The notes under the pieces are model-generated. The model saw nothing but the letters and a program-made list of their open reading frames with translations. It had not been told where the DNA came from and ran no database searches. Source: Pseudomonas sp. GM50 (lineage in GTDB: Bacteria > Pseudomonadota > Gammaproteobacteria > Pseudomonadales > Pseudomonadaceae). Taken from it: DNA of 64,000 nt. Below, one piece after another: positions 42,070-50,473 of this stretch (its first letter is position 1; each line of letters starts with the position of its first letter). The stretch spans positions 1-64,000 of the forward strand of contig NZ_AKJK01000102.1 of NCBI RefSeq assembly GCF_000282375.1. Direction: 5' to 3'. The translations under genes and the position numbers were made by a program.

Positions 42070-43464
42070 TTAATAGATGTCCTTGGAAAAGAGCGTGAAG
42101 GGGGTCTTGATCAGGATCTTGATGTCGAGCCACAACGACCAGTTGTTGATGTAGTTGAGGTCGATCTCCACACGCTTTTGCATTTTGTCGAGGGTCTCGG
42201 TTTCGCCACGGCAGCCGCTGATCTGGGCCAGCCCGGTGATGCCCGGTTTGATTCGATGGCGGGCCATGTAAGCCTGAATCTTGCCGGTGTAGTAGTCGTT
42301 ATGGGCGATCGCATGGGGCCGCGGCCCGACGAGCGCCATATGACCTTGCAGCACGTTGAAGAACTGCGGCAGTTCATCGATGGAGGTGCGTCGTATGAAT
42401 CGGCCGACCGGAGTAATGCGCGGGTCTTCACGACCGGCCTGGCGGACCTGATGATCGTCGTGCAGGCGCATGGAGCGGAACTTCCAGACCTTGATGATCT
42501 TGCCGTTCCAGCCATGGCGCTCTTGTTTGAAGATAATCGGACCCGGGGAGGAGATCTTCACCGCGACAGCGATTATCAGAAGCAGCGGACTGAAGCCGAT
42601 CAGCGCCAGGGCGGCGAGGCTTCGGTCCAGCAATGTTTTGCTCAGCGCCGCTGTCGGGTAACTGGTCAGCGGGCTTTCATTGAGGTGGATGGCGGGCAGG
42701 CCATCCAGTTCGCTGACGGAATGATTGAGCAAGGTCATGCTGCCCAGGTCGGGAACCCAGACCACATCGACATTCGAGTCGAGAAGGTCGATGTACAGCG
42801 CTTCGACCTGTTTGGCTTCGCTCAAGGGCAGTGCGATGTACAACCGCCGGACATCGTGCACCCGGATCAGCTCGCGCAGTTCCTGCAACTGACCCACGAT
42901 TCTGTGGGCATTGACGTTGGTAGACAATTCGTTGGGTTTTGAGCTGATCAGGCCGACTAGCGGCGGATATTCGGTTTTGGCCAGTTTGTCTGCCAGATTC
43001 ACCGCCAGTTGGTCGGTACCGATAATCAGGGTGTTGTTTTGGCTGTGCAATTGCCGATGGTAGTGCCTGGAAAAACTGTGCAAAGGCAGGTACAGCAAGG
43101 CCTGTACGCAATAACCGGCCACCGCCCAGACCAGGATGATCTCCCGGGAGAACAATTCGCTGGTTTTGCTGATAAAGCCGATGGTGGTCAGTCCGGTCAG
43201 CGTCAGCAGCCACCCCAGTAGCAGTCGACCCAGGCCGGTGAGGTAACCATGCTGTTTGTGATAAACCAGCAGCAGCGAGTAGGAGGGGACCGAGCCCAGG
43301 AAAGTAAGCACCGCTAACACACGATAATGGGCCTCTATTTCTCCTGTCTGATAGAGCGCCAGAGCAAATAACAGCGTGTTGACTGATGTGATGGCAATTA
43401 TCCATTGCCCCCAGAAAGTCAGTCCTTTGGATATGCTGTTTCGATTAATACGATTATGTACCAT
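42070..43464 (-). CDS. wcaJ: Undecaprenyl-phosphate glucose phosphotransferase (WcaJ type)
   Basis: A 464-residue inner-membrane protein. Four N-terminal helices and a CoA-binding-like domain (NTLIIGTDQLAVNLADKL) precede the PHPT catalytic domain: SSPGPIIFKQERHGWNGKII, VWKFRSMRLHD, ITPVGRFIRRTSIDELPQFF, VGPRPHAIAHNDYY. It transfers glucose-1-phosphate (or a similar sugar phosphate) to undecaprenyl phosphate and so starts each repeat unit. UDP-glucose from the nearby GalU is the expected donor. It has its own promoter region at 43465-43955. Confidence 0.92.
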   Translation of the reverse strand: MVHNRINRNSISKGLTFWGQWIIAITSVNTLLFALALYQTGEIEAHYRVLAVLTFLGSVPSYSLLLVYHKQHGYLTGLGRLLLGWLLTLTGLTTIGFISKTSELFSREIILVWAVAGYCVQALLYLPLHSFSRHYHRQLHSQNNTLIIGTDQLAVNLADKLAKTEYPPLVGLISSKPNELSTNVNAHRIVGQLQELRELIRVHDVRRLYIALPLSEAKQVEALYIDLLDSNVDVVWVPDLGSMTLLNHSVSELDGLPAIHLNESPLTSYPTAALSKTLLDRSLAALALIGFSPLLLIIAVAVKISSPGPIIFKQERHGWNGKIIKVWKFRSMRLHDDHQVRQAGREDPRITPVGRFIRRTSIDELPQFFNVLQGHMALVGPRPHAIAHNDYYTGKIQAYMARHRIKPGITGLAQISGCRGETETLDKMQKRVEIDLNYINNWSLWLDIKILIKTPFTLFSKDIY

Positions 43465-43955
43465 CGCGGTGTCCCTCGGGCCTGCGCCACGTTGTGTATC
43501 AGTCGACGGTTAATAAATGGCAGCCACGCACAAAGGCTGAGCGAACGCGGTTCAGTCAGAAGTTATTTTTATTATTAGAAGGGAATAACGCGGGCTTATG
43601 GCTGGCCATCCTGGCGTTGTTTTAAAGTCAGCTGATACGGTTGTCTCAGTGTCAGGTTTTTATACTAGTACCTAAATCTTCGTGTGTGTCTGACGAATTA
43701 TAACGACCACTCTTTCAGAGGCCTTGTTATAAAAGGTCGTGCTCTTTTGTTAGGAGGATATCGCTCAATCGTCTATATAATTGCAGCATTCGATAAACGT
43801 TTGTCGGGTAGACGAGGGGGGCAACGGAGCGAGCGCCATAGAAGAGTTTATGGCGACAGTCAGGATATGCAGTGCAAGGAGGCAGGTGATGGGTGTGGGT
43901 ATATCAAGTGGGGCGGAGAATCGCGTTTATTGTTATTGTTTTTGCGATTTCGCGC
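43465..43955. promoter_or_regulatory. Intergenic region upstream of wcaJ
   Basis: A 491-base region with no supported gene. It is AT-rich near wcaJ (for example AGTTATTTTTATTATTAG near 43560) and should hold the wcaJ promoter. At 43919-43949 a hairpin with 6-bp arms (AATCGC/GCGATT) and an A-rich loop on the minus strand lies just after the response-regulator stop, and could be its weak terminator. Confidence 0.4.
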
Positions 43956-44624
43956 TCAGTAAGCGACTCTTATCCTTTGTGCAAGGCAGTAGCCCCGGTT
44001 CCTGACCGAGCGGACCAGCCGTTCTCCATTGGCTGCCGTCTTGAACTTTTTCTGCAGTCGGCTCAGGCACATTTCAAGGCCACTATATTGTTCCGGGTCT
44101 TTATCGATGCGTAGAATAAGATCGTTTTTGCTGAGTACCCGCCGATCGCTGAGGACCAGTTGTGTGAGCATTAACGATTCGGTACCGGTCAATGGAATAG
44201 TGATATCTTCTTTGACCAATGTTCGATCGTCAGCATTGAACCACCAGATATCAGGGTTGCCCTGAGACTCTTTAACCCGACTGACTGCCGAGATGAACTC
44301 TTCGTCGGCCACTGGTTTCTTCAGAAAGCCATCAACACCGAAGTGCGAAAAGTGATGGAGTTCCGAAGGTTCAGAGTTTGGCGTTATGAGGATGATTTCC
44401 GCATCTTTTTGATTTTTACGGATGAAACTGACGTCGCTTAGCGATATGTCCGCCTGGTCGAGCAGGATGTGCGTGAATCGACTCTTTCGGATGCGTTCGC
44501 TGCTGAGTTTGCCTGACTCGATTTCAAAAGATAAATACAGGCGTTGTGCGAGAAGCGATTCTATCGCTTGTCGTGCCAGTTGGTCTCGGGTGAAAATCAG
44601 AAAGCTGTTATTCGGCGTATTCAC
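43956..44624 (-). CDS. Atypical response regulator with winged-helix DNA-binding domain
   Basis: A 222-residue protein. The N-terminal receiver-like domain keeps a possible phospho-acceptor in THILLDQADIS and the lysine region DGFLKKPVADEEF, but the usual acidic pair near the N-terminus is missing (FLIFTRDQLA). The C-terminus is an OmpR-type winged helix (TGTESLMLTQLVLSDRRVLS, then GLEMCLSRLQKKFKTAANGE and SVRNRGYCL). Poor receiver conservation suggests phosphorylation-independent control. It forms a co-directional set with a degenerate EAL gene and a second such regulator, next to the capsule locus, which is the likely target. Confidence 0.8.
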   Translation of the reverse strand: MNTPNNSFLIFTRDQLARQAIESLLAQRLYLSFEIESGKLSSERIRKSRFTHILLDQADISLSDVSFIRKNQKDAEIILITPNSEPSELHHFSHFGVDGFLKKPVADEEFISAVSRVKESQGNPDIWWFNADDRTLVKEDITIPLTGTESLMLTQLVLSDRRVLSKNDLILRIDKDPEQYSGLEMCLSRLQKKFKTAANGERLVRSVRNRGYCLAQRIRVAY

Positions 44625-44662
44625 AATAAGGTTCCTTCCTAGTCTGGTGAAGTTTTCAAAAC

Positions 44663-45415
44663 TTAAATAAGCTCGGTGGGTGAGTAGTACCTCCCCTGGA
44701 AAAAGTCGAAGGGCATGCTGCGAGCCAGTGTGTGTAGTGCTTTGTGCTCCACGCGGTCCGCCACGAATTTGATCTTGCTGTCATGGATCATGCCGCTCAG
44801 GCAGTCGTAAGACCTGTTGAAAAAGTCCTGGCTGTTTTCGACCATGATGTCGAAATTGGATTTGGTCAGGTCTACTTTTATGTAATCGAACAACGCCAGG
44901 CTGATCAGTTTTTCGGTGCTGTCGTCGCTTAAATCATAGCCATCGAAAGCGATCTCGATCCCATTGTCTTTTAATAGGTGAATGTGATTGATAATGGTTC
45001 TTTTTTCTTTCAGGTTGAACGACAGAAACGAACTGCTGTTAATGCTGGGAATAAGCTGTTGCTCATGCTTTTTGAGTATCGCTTGAGCATCGTTCATTTC
45101 CTTGATAAGCGCTTTATCCAATAAAGCAGATTGATTCATGGTCACGAACAGTTTGTTTGGCACCGGTGCATGGGAAGGCGTGGCCTCAATCTGCGAGAGG
45201 GCATTCAATTGGATCCGAGTGAGGACTTCGTAATAAGTCGCCAGTGGATGATCGGAATGCAGTTGTTGATACCCCTTGTTCAAGGGGGTCTCCTGCTTGG
45301 TTGCCTTGGCATAAATTTCGCTGCCGAACAGTTCATCGTTTCGTTTCAGAATCGATTGCCTGAAGAATACCAGTGCGAAGTTTTCGTGCACTATAGCTTG
45401 CCTGCTGGGCTCCAT
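44663..45415 (-). CDS. Degenerate EAL-domain protein
   Basis: A 250-residue cytoplasmic protein with an EAL fold. EVLTR at residues 63-67 corresponds to the E-x-L-x-R signature, VTMNQSALLD to the first metal-binding asparagine region, YIKVDLTK to the conserved lysine, and FFQGRYYSP to the final glutamine. The paired aspartates (DDFG in active enzymes) are replaced by FDGYD, and the late glutamate region is altered (KFVADRVEH). Catalysis is therefore doubtful; binding of c-di-GMP as a sensor is more likely. It lies between two winged-helix regulators on the same strand and probably works with them. Confidence 0.8.
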   Translation of the reverse strand: MEPSRQAIVHENFALVFFRQSILKRNDELFGSEIYAKATKQETPLNKGYQQLHSDHPLATYYEVLTRIQLNALSQIEATPSHAPVPNKLFVTMNQSALLDKALIKEMNDAQAILKKHEQQLIPSINSSSFLSFNLKEKRTIINHIHLLKDNGIEIAFDGYDLSDDSTEKLISLALFDYIKVDLTKSNFDIMVENSQDFFNRSYDCLSGMIHDSKIKFVADRVEHKALHTLARSMPFDFFQGRYYSPTELI

Positions 45416-45426
45416 TACCTAGTCCT

Positions 45427-46158
45427 TTAAGAGTGAAAGTTTGTTTGATTGACTGATACGACTCCTCGAAGCAGTCGATAGCCATAACCACGAACACTGT
45501 GAATGATGTTAATGCCAAAGTGTTTTTTGATTTTATTTCGAAGCCGACTTATGGACTTCTCCAGGACGCGTGAGTCGTAGAGTTTTATATTCAAGCCCAT
45601 GGATTCGGCCATGCTGTCATGGTGCAGGATATTGCCTTCTGCGTTAATAAGCGCATCCAGGGCTTTCATTTCCTGATAGGCCAGATCCAGTTTGTATTCA
45701 TCGTTGTATAAGTGCAGGCATGTTTGGTCCAGGGTCAACTTTACACTGGGCTGCCATTCAGGAGTTTCGAGTAACTCTGAGAGTAACCTGGCTTTTTCAT
45801 CCTGATCGTTAGGTACATTGATACAGTGATCGGCTCCGGCCAGGTAGCATTCGATTTTAGCGTGCGGCGAGCGATAGTTGATTGCAACGATAATGGCCAG
45901 TTCTGTCGGATTCGTACGTAACTTCTTGATCAGCGCCAGGCAGTCATTAAGTATGGAGGGGCTTTCAATATCGATCAGTACGGTATCGAGTGTTTGCGTT
46001 TCGATATCCAGACTTGGCGGGTTTGGATAATCTAATGTATAAACATGTGTGAGGTTTGGTACAAATAGTTGTCGAAGTTTCTCTGTTGAGCGCCAAGTGC
46101 GCCCAATAGCGAGAATACCCCTCTGGCTATTTTCGGTTTTGCTCTCAGTACTCATCAT
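45427..46158 (-). CDS. Response-regulator-like protein with winged-helix domain
   Basis: A 243-residue protein. The N-terminal half is receiver-like (TVLIDIESPSILNDCLALIK, then ELAIIVAINYRSPHAKIECY) but lacks clear acidic-pocket residues and the lysine. The C-terminal half is an OmpR-type winged helix (DLAYQEMKALDALINAEGNI, EKSISRLRNKIKKHFGINII, HSVRGYGYRLL). It ends 12 bases before the EAL gene and is first in the three-gene unit. The similarity of its domain plan to the protein at 43956-44624 suggests an old duplication around the EAL gene. Confidence 0.8.
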   Translation of the reverse strand: MMSTESKTENSQRGILAIGRTWRSTEKLRQLFVPNLTHVYTLDYPNPPSLDIETQTLDTVLIDIESPSILNDCLALIKKLRTNPTELAIIVAINYRSPHAKIECYLAGADHCINVPNDQDEKARLLSELLETPEWQPSVKLTLDQTCLHLYNDEYKLDLAYQEMKALDALINAEGNILHHDSMAESMGLNIKLYDSRVLEKSISRLRNKIKKHFGINIIHSVRGYGYRLLRGVVSVNQTNFHS

Positions 46159-46754
46159 GTAAATTACTCATATGTGCTGGCGTTGCAATCTTAATACACA
46201 AAATACTGACGTTATCTGACTTTTTATAACATTTCCCGTCGTGAGCACACGTCACTCCATGCTCAGAAGTTTTAGCTGATTCAATGACATAGGCAAATGC
46301 CGAGGCTTAAGCCCATTTGTTTTTGTGATATCGGGCTTAGTTGGTACGCCCCTTTCAGTCGGACTAGGCTCTTTAGGTTGACTTTTCTATAAGCAATACA
46401 GATGCGATGGCTAATTGCCCATCTGGCTGCAGAACGAAGCACAACTGAGGAGTCTTGCGTATGAACTGTGCGGATGCCCGCATTCTTGAAAATTGGATTT
46501 GATTTATAAGGATATTCCACGGTGTTCTAGGGTGATGTAGGTGCACGTTGGGGAGGCGATCAGTACAGCGACCGCCTCTTTTTAGGGCGAATGAGAGGGA
46601 AGACTATATTAATTGAGTATTTTGGCATTATATTCGTAATATTTTTGTCAGGGGGCGGAATTTGTGAACGTCATTCTGTTTGGCTATTGAAAAAAAATCC
46701 AAGGTTGATATTAAAGAGCCAGTAACCTTTATGTACTAACCGGGGGGCGCCCGG
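46159..46754. other. Intergenic region with an orphan plus-strand terminator
   Basis: These 596 bases hold no gene I can support; a 79-codon minus-strand frame at 46281-46520 looks like chance. The sequence is AT-rich. The plus strand carries a terminator at 46553-46583 with no gene upstream in that direction, so a small RNA is possible. The promoter of the regulator at 46158 must lie in the left part. Confidence 0.45.
46553..46583 (+). terminator. Orphan Rho-independent terminator
   Basis: GAGGCG (46553-46558) pairs with CGCCTC (46573-46578) across a 14-base loop and is followed by TTTTT. No plus-strand coding gene precedes it within 4 kb; the nearest upstream genes run the other way. It could end a small RNA starting in the 46160-46540 interval. 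Confidence 0.5.
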
Positions 46755-47168
46755 TCACTGATCCTTTTCGCAATTAACCATCCACGCCACGCCAAACCGA
46801 TCGACCAGCATCCCGAAACGTGCCGCCCAGAACGTCGCCTCCAGCGGCATCTGAATATTGCCGCCTTCCGCCAATGCAGCAAACACCCGCTCTGCCTCCG
46901 CCACACTGTCGACATTCAACGAAACCGAACAACCGCTCATGCCTGTGGTGGGGCGATCAGGTGTGGTGTCCGATCCCATGATTGCCTGGTCCGCGACCAG
47001 CAGGCGCGTGTGAATGATCAGGTTATGGCAGTCCGTTGGAACATGGTCGCGAGCCGGAGTTTCGCCGAAGGTCATCATTACTTCTATCTGGCCTGGCAGG
47101 CTTTTGGCGTAGAACGTGAAAGCGGCCTTGCAGTCACCGTTGAAGATCAAGTACGGATTGATTTTCAT
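46755..47168 (-). CDS. VOC-family (PhnB/YjdN-like) protein
   Basis: A 137-residue protein of the glyoxalase/bleomycin-resistance fold, PhnB subgroup: MKINPYLIFNGDCKAAFTFY, then MTFGETPARDHVPTD, VSLNVDSVAEAERVFAALAE and FGMLVDRFGVAWMVNCE. Despite the PhnB name, members have no established enzyme role. It stands alone, facing away from the ABC transporter gene across a 242-base divergent region. Confidence 0.88.
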   Translation of the reverse strand: MKINPYLIFNGDCKAAFTFYAKSLPGQIEVMMTFGETPARDHVPTDCHNLIIHTRLLVADQAIMGSDTTPDRPTTGMSGCSVSLNVDSVAEAERVFAALAEGGNIQMPLEATFWAARFGMLVDRFGVAWMVNCEKDQ

Positions 47169-47410
47169 GTTTTGCTCCCGTTATGGAGAGGAGACATCGG
47201 CTGGATGTTCAGGTTTGTCCTCTATTCTCGATGGGCATTGACTCCACATAGCAAAGCGCTAAAACGTAGCGAGTGGTGGGTTTTTTTAGATGTTTTTACT
47301 ATCGGCGTGGCCAGCTTTATCGCGTCCTGTCCCGTAGAGTGGATGGCTCATTCCACGTACTGTAGAACCTGCCGCGCTCCTCTGACGTCCGCCACCGAGT
47401 CCATCGTCCT

Positions 47411-49222
47411 ATGCCTGTCCTGACCCGTTTTGCCTCTTTGCTCGACCAGGCGAGACGGGCTTTGTTGCTGGTCTGGGGAACGTCCCGTGGGCTGTTTCTG
47501 GGGCTGGTACTGGCGACCCTGATTGCCGGTGTGTTGCCGGCGCTGGCGGCCTGGTTGGGGCAGCGGATTGTCGACGCCGTAGTCACCGCCATGCAGTTGC
47601 ACACCCAGCAGGGCAGTGCGCCGTTATGGCCGGTTGTGCGGTATGTGTTGTTCGAAGCGGGCGTGCTCGCGTTGCTGTCCGGGACGCAGCGCGCACTGTC
47701 GGTTCAGCAATCGCTGTTGCGGGTGCAGTTGGGGCAGAAGGTTAACACGATGATTCTGGAGAAGGCCCAGACGTTATCGTTGGTTCAGTTCGAGAATTCG
47801 GAGTTCTACGACAAGCTGGTGCGGGTGCGGCGCGAGGCATCGACCCGGCCGCTGGCGCTGGTAATGAAGTCGCTAGGGCTGATCCAGAACCTGATCGTGT
47901 TGATCAGCTTCGGTGTGTTGCTGGTGCATTTTTCGCCTTGGGCCCTGGTGTTGCTGGTAGTTGGGGCGTTGCCGGTGTTCTTTGCCGAGGCGCATTTTTC
48001 CGGGGATGCCTTTCGGCTGTTTACGCGCCGGGCACCGGAGAGTCGGCAGCAGAATTACATCGAGACGCTGCTTTCCCATGAAGGCTACATCAAAGAGGTG
48101 AAACTGTTCGGTTTCGCGCCGCTGCTGTTGAAGCGTTATCGGGACACGTTTGCTCGTCTCTATGCCGAAGACCGGCGCCTGACGTTGCGCCGCGATGGCT
48201 GGGGTTTTGTATTGGGACTGCTGGGCACCGCTGCGTTTTATCTGGCCTATGCCTGGGTCGTGGTCGATACCGTTCACGGCAGTATCAGCCTCGGGCAAAT
48301 GACCATGTACCTGGTGCTGTTCAAGCAGGGGCAGGCCGCCGTGAGCAGCAGCTTGAGCGCGATCAGCGGTCTCTACGAGGATGGCCTTTATCTGTCGAGC
48401 CTCTACGAGTATTTGGCCGAACCGGTTATTGCCGATAGCGGAAACCTTACCGTGGGCGCGATACCCGGCGATGGTTTGCGTTTCGAGAACGTCGGTTTCC
48501 GTTATCCGGGAGCGAGCCACGCCGCTTTGCAGGGCATCGAACTGCACCTGTTGCCCGGCCGCAGCGTCGCCCTGGTAGGGGAAAACGGTTCAGGCAAAAC
48601 CACGCTGATCAAGTTGTTGACTCGGCTGTATCGCCCCGATCAGGGCCGTATTTTGCTGGATGGCAGCGATTTGCAGTCCTGGGACGAAGTGGCGCTGAGA
48701 CGGCGCATTGGCGTGATCTTCCAGGATTACATTCGCTACCAGTTCTCCGTGGGCGAGAACATTGGTGTCGGCGATACCTTGGCGTTCAACGATGAAACGC
48801 GTTGGCAGCAAGCGGCCGCCGAGGGCATGGCCGCGCCCTTCATCGAGCGCCTGGATCGCGGCTACGCGACGCAGTTGGGCCGGTGGTTTGCCGGTGGGCA
48901 GGAATTGTCCGGTGGGCAATGGCAAAAAATCGCTTTGTCTCGCGCTTACATGCGCCGCGACGCCGATATCCTGATTCTGGATGAGCCGACCTCGGCCCTG
49001 GATCCGGCGGCGGAAGCTGCAGTGTTCGAGCATTTCAGTCAACACACTGAAGGCCGCATGACGTTGCTGATTTCTCACCGCTTTTCCAGCGTGCGCAATG
49101 CCGACCACATCATCGTGCTGGACCAGGGGGCGATCCTTGAGCGAGGCGATCACGACAGCCTGGTCGCGGCGGGCGGGCGCTATGCGCAGTTGTTCAACGT
49201 GCAGGCTCGTGGTTACCGGTAG
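47411..49222 (+). CDS. ABC transporter, fused permease and ATPase
   Basis: A 603-residue half-transporter. The N-terminal 310 residues carry the six-helix membrane domain (LVLATLIAGVLPALAAWLG at the start). The C-terminal ATPase domain has Walker A GENGSGKTTL, signature LSGGQWQK, Walker B DADILILDEPTSALD and switch histidine in LLISHRFSS. It is of the MsbA/lipid-or-peptide exporter type; the substrate is unknown. The gene is alone, with a strong REP-like hairpin directly after the stop. Three short in-frame starts lie nearby, but ATG 47411 gives the usual length. Confidence 0.9.
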   Translation: MPVLTRFASLLDQARRALLLVWGTSRGLFLGLVLATLIAGVLPALAAWLGQRIVDAVVTAMQLHTQQGSAPLWPVVRYVLFEAGVLALLSGTQRALSVQQSLLRVQLGQKVNTMILEKAQTLSLVQFENSEFYDKLVRVRREASTRPLALVMKSLGLIQNLIVLISFGVLLVHFSPWALVLLVVGALPVFFAEAHFSGDAFRLFTRRAPESRQQNYIETLLSHEGYIKEVKLFGFAPLLLKRYRDTFARLYAEDRRLTLRRDGWGFVLGLLGTAAFYLAYAWVVVDTVHGSISLGQMTMYLVLFKQGQAAVSSSLSAISGLYEDGLYLSSLYEYLAEPVIADSGNLTVGAIPGDGLRFENVGFRYPGASHAALQGIELHLLPGRSVALVGENGSGKTTLIKLLTRLYRPDQGRILLDGSDLQSWDEVALRRRIGVIFQDYIRYQFSVGENIGVGDTLAFNDETRWQQAAAEGMAAPFIERLDRGYATQLGRWFAGGQELSGGQWQKIALSRAYMRRDADILILDEPTSALDPAAEAAVFEHFSQHTEGRMTLLISHRFSSVRNADHIIVLDQGAILERGDHDSLVAAGGRYAQLFNVQARGYR

Positions 49223-49228
49223 CGCCTC

Positions 49229-49266
49229 AATCCCCTGTGGGAGCGGGCTTGCTCCCACAGGGGATT
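49229..49266 (+). terminator. REP-derived hairpin after the ABC transporter gene
   Basis: A perfect 16-bp stem: AATCCCCTGTGGGAGC (49229-49244) and GCTCCCACAGGGGATT (49251-49266) with a 6-base loop. It starts 7 bases after the stop codon. The stem is a common Pseudomonas palindrome and probably acts as the transcript end. No long T run follows. Confidence 0.7.
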
Positions 49267-49312
49267 TGTGCCAGCCAGCGGGCCGTTTTTTGTGCCTGGT
49301 GCTACGGACTAA

Positions 49313-49340
49313 TGTGGCGAGGGGGCGGCCCCTCGCTACA
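49313..49340. repeat. REP-like palindrome
   Basis: TGTGGCGAGGGG (49313-49324) pairs with CCCCTCGCTACA (49329-49340) with one mismatch. The stem is related in sequence to the terminator stem at 19430-19459. It lies in the gap between the ABC transporter and methyltransferase genes. Confidence 0.65.
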
Positions 49341-49472
49341 GTGACTTACTCCGGCTGGCAGGTTTCGCCCCACCGGTGATTACAAGATCGCAACAAAGCT
49401 CGAATGGTAGTTTTGCTGATGCTGATCCAGACTCGTGCCGGCCAATCAAAGGCCCGAATTCTGGAGCGTGCA

Positions 49473-50279
49473 ATGGAAATGCCGACAAAAGAAAAAGCCA
49501 TCGCCAGCAATCGCGATGCGTGGAATGACTCCGCCCAACACCACAAAGACGCCCCTGAGTGGCGGGCCTGTTTGAGTGCCGTGAGCCATGGCGATTTTTC
49601 CTGCCTGGATGACACCCTCAGCGGGTTGCTTCAACAGGTCGGCGTCGCCGGCAAGGAGGTGGTGCAACTGGGCTGCAACAACGGACGCGAAAGTCTTTCG
49701 CTGTTTGCGCTGGGAGCCCGCCGTGTGGTGGGAGTCGACCAGTCCGAGGCCTTTCTCGATCAGGCCCGGGAGCTGGCATCCCGTTCGCCCCATGAGCCCG
49801 AATTCATCGAGGCGGACATCCATCATCTGCCGACTGATCTTCACCAGCGCTTCGATGTGGCGCTGATCACCATCGGCGTCTTGAACTGGATGCCCGACAT
49901 CGCCGAATTCTTGCGCCATGCCGCGCAAACCCTCAAGCCCGGCGGTGCTCTGGTGGTGTACGAAACCCACCCGTTCCTGGAAATGTTCGACCCCGAGTCA
50001 GCCGATCCCTATCGCCCGGACAGCTCGTATTTTCGCAGCGAGCCTTTCGTCCAGAACCGGCCGATCGTCTACGAAGGCAAAGTCGAACAGCAGGCCTCAG
50101 CGTCCTACTGGTTCGTCCACACCCTGGGCGCCATTCTCACCGGTGCCGTCGAGGCGGGGTTGCAGATCCGCCATTTCAAGGAGTACCCGCATTCCAACCG
50201 CGAAGAACTCTATGATCGGTATCAGCAGCAAAAGGCGCAGTTGCCGTTGTGTTACACGTTGGTGGCGGTGAAGCGCTGA
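49473..50279 (+). CDS. Class I SAM-dependent methyltransferase
   Basis: A 268-residue protein with the SAM-binding motif VVQLGCNNGRESLSLFALG and the following acidic DQSEAFLDQAREL. A post-I segment (FDVALITIGVLNWMPDIAEF) and LKPGGALVVYETHPF are typical of the small-molecule methyltransferase group. ATG 49473 has GGAG 8 bases upstream; an in-frame ATG at 49404 lacks a ribosome site. The substrate is unknown, and the gene is isolated between palindromic repeats. Confidence 0.88.
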   Translation: MEMPTKEKAIASNRDAWNDSAQHHKDAPEWRACLSAVSHGDFSCLDDTLSGLLQQVGVAGKEVVQLGCNNGRESLSLFALGARRVVGVDQSEAFLDQARELASRSPHEPEFIEADIHHLPTDLHQRFDVALITIGVLNWMPDIAEFLRHAAQTLKPGGALVVYETHPFLEMFDPESADPYRPDSSYFRSEPFVQNRPIVYEGKVEQQASASYWFVHTLGAILTGAVEAGLQIRHFKEYPHSNREELYDRYQQQKAQLPLCYTLVAVKR

Positions 50280-50315
50280 GTGTCGGATCTGAGAAATGAG
50301 TTGCACTGACTGACG

Positions 50316-50455
50316 CTATCGCGGGCAAGCCCGCTCCCACAGGGAGATGCGGTCAAATGTGGGAGCGGGCTTGCTCGCGAAGAGGGCGTGTCAGTCGATA
50401 TTAATGTTGTCTGTTACACCGCTTTCGCGAGCAAGCCCGCTCCCACATTGGTCTG
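50316..50455. repeat. Cluster of three REP elements
   Basis: Three copies of a GC-rich REP unit: CTATCGCGGGCAAGCCCGC plus TCCCACA near 50317-50342, its inverted form TGTGGGAGCGGGCTTGCTCG near 50359-50379, and a direct form TTCGCGAGCAAGCCCGC plus TCCCACA near 50424-50447. The first two form a REPIN; the third is single. They fill most of the gap between the methyltransferase gene and the end of the second polysaccharide operon. Confidence 0.85.
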
Positions 50456-50473
50456 AGTCGGACGCAAAACCCA

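Noticed and set aside
46281..46520. 79-codon minus-strand frame in the intergenic region
   Set aside because: No ribosome site, and the composition looks random; kept as non-coding.
50316..50455. Considered as a short CRISPR array
   Set aside because: The units alternate in orientation and have unequal spacing, typical of REP elements, and no cas gene is near.
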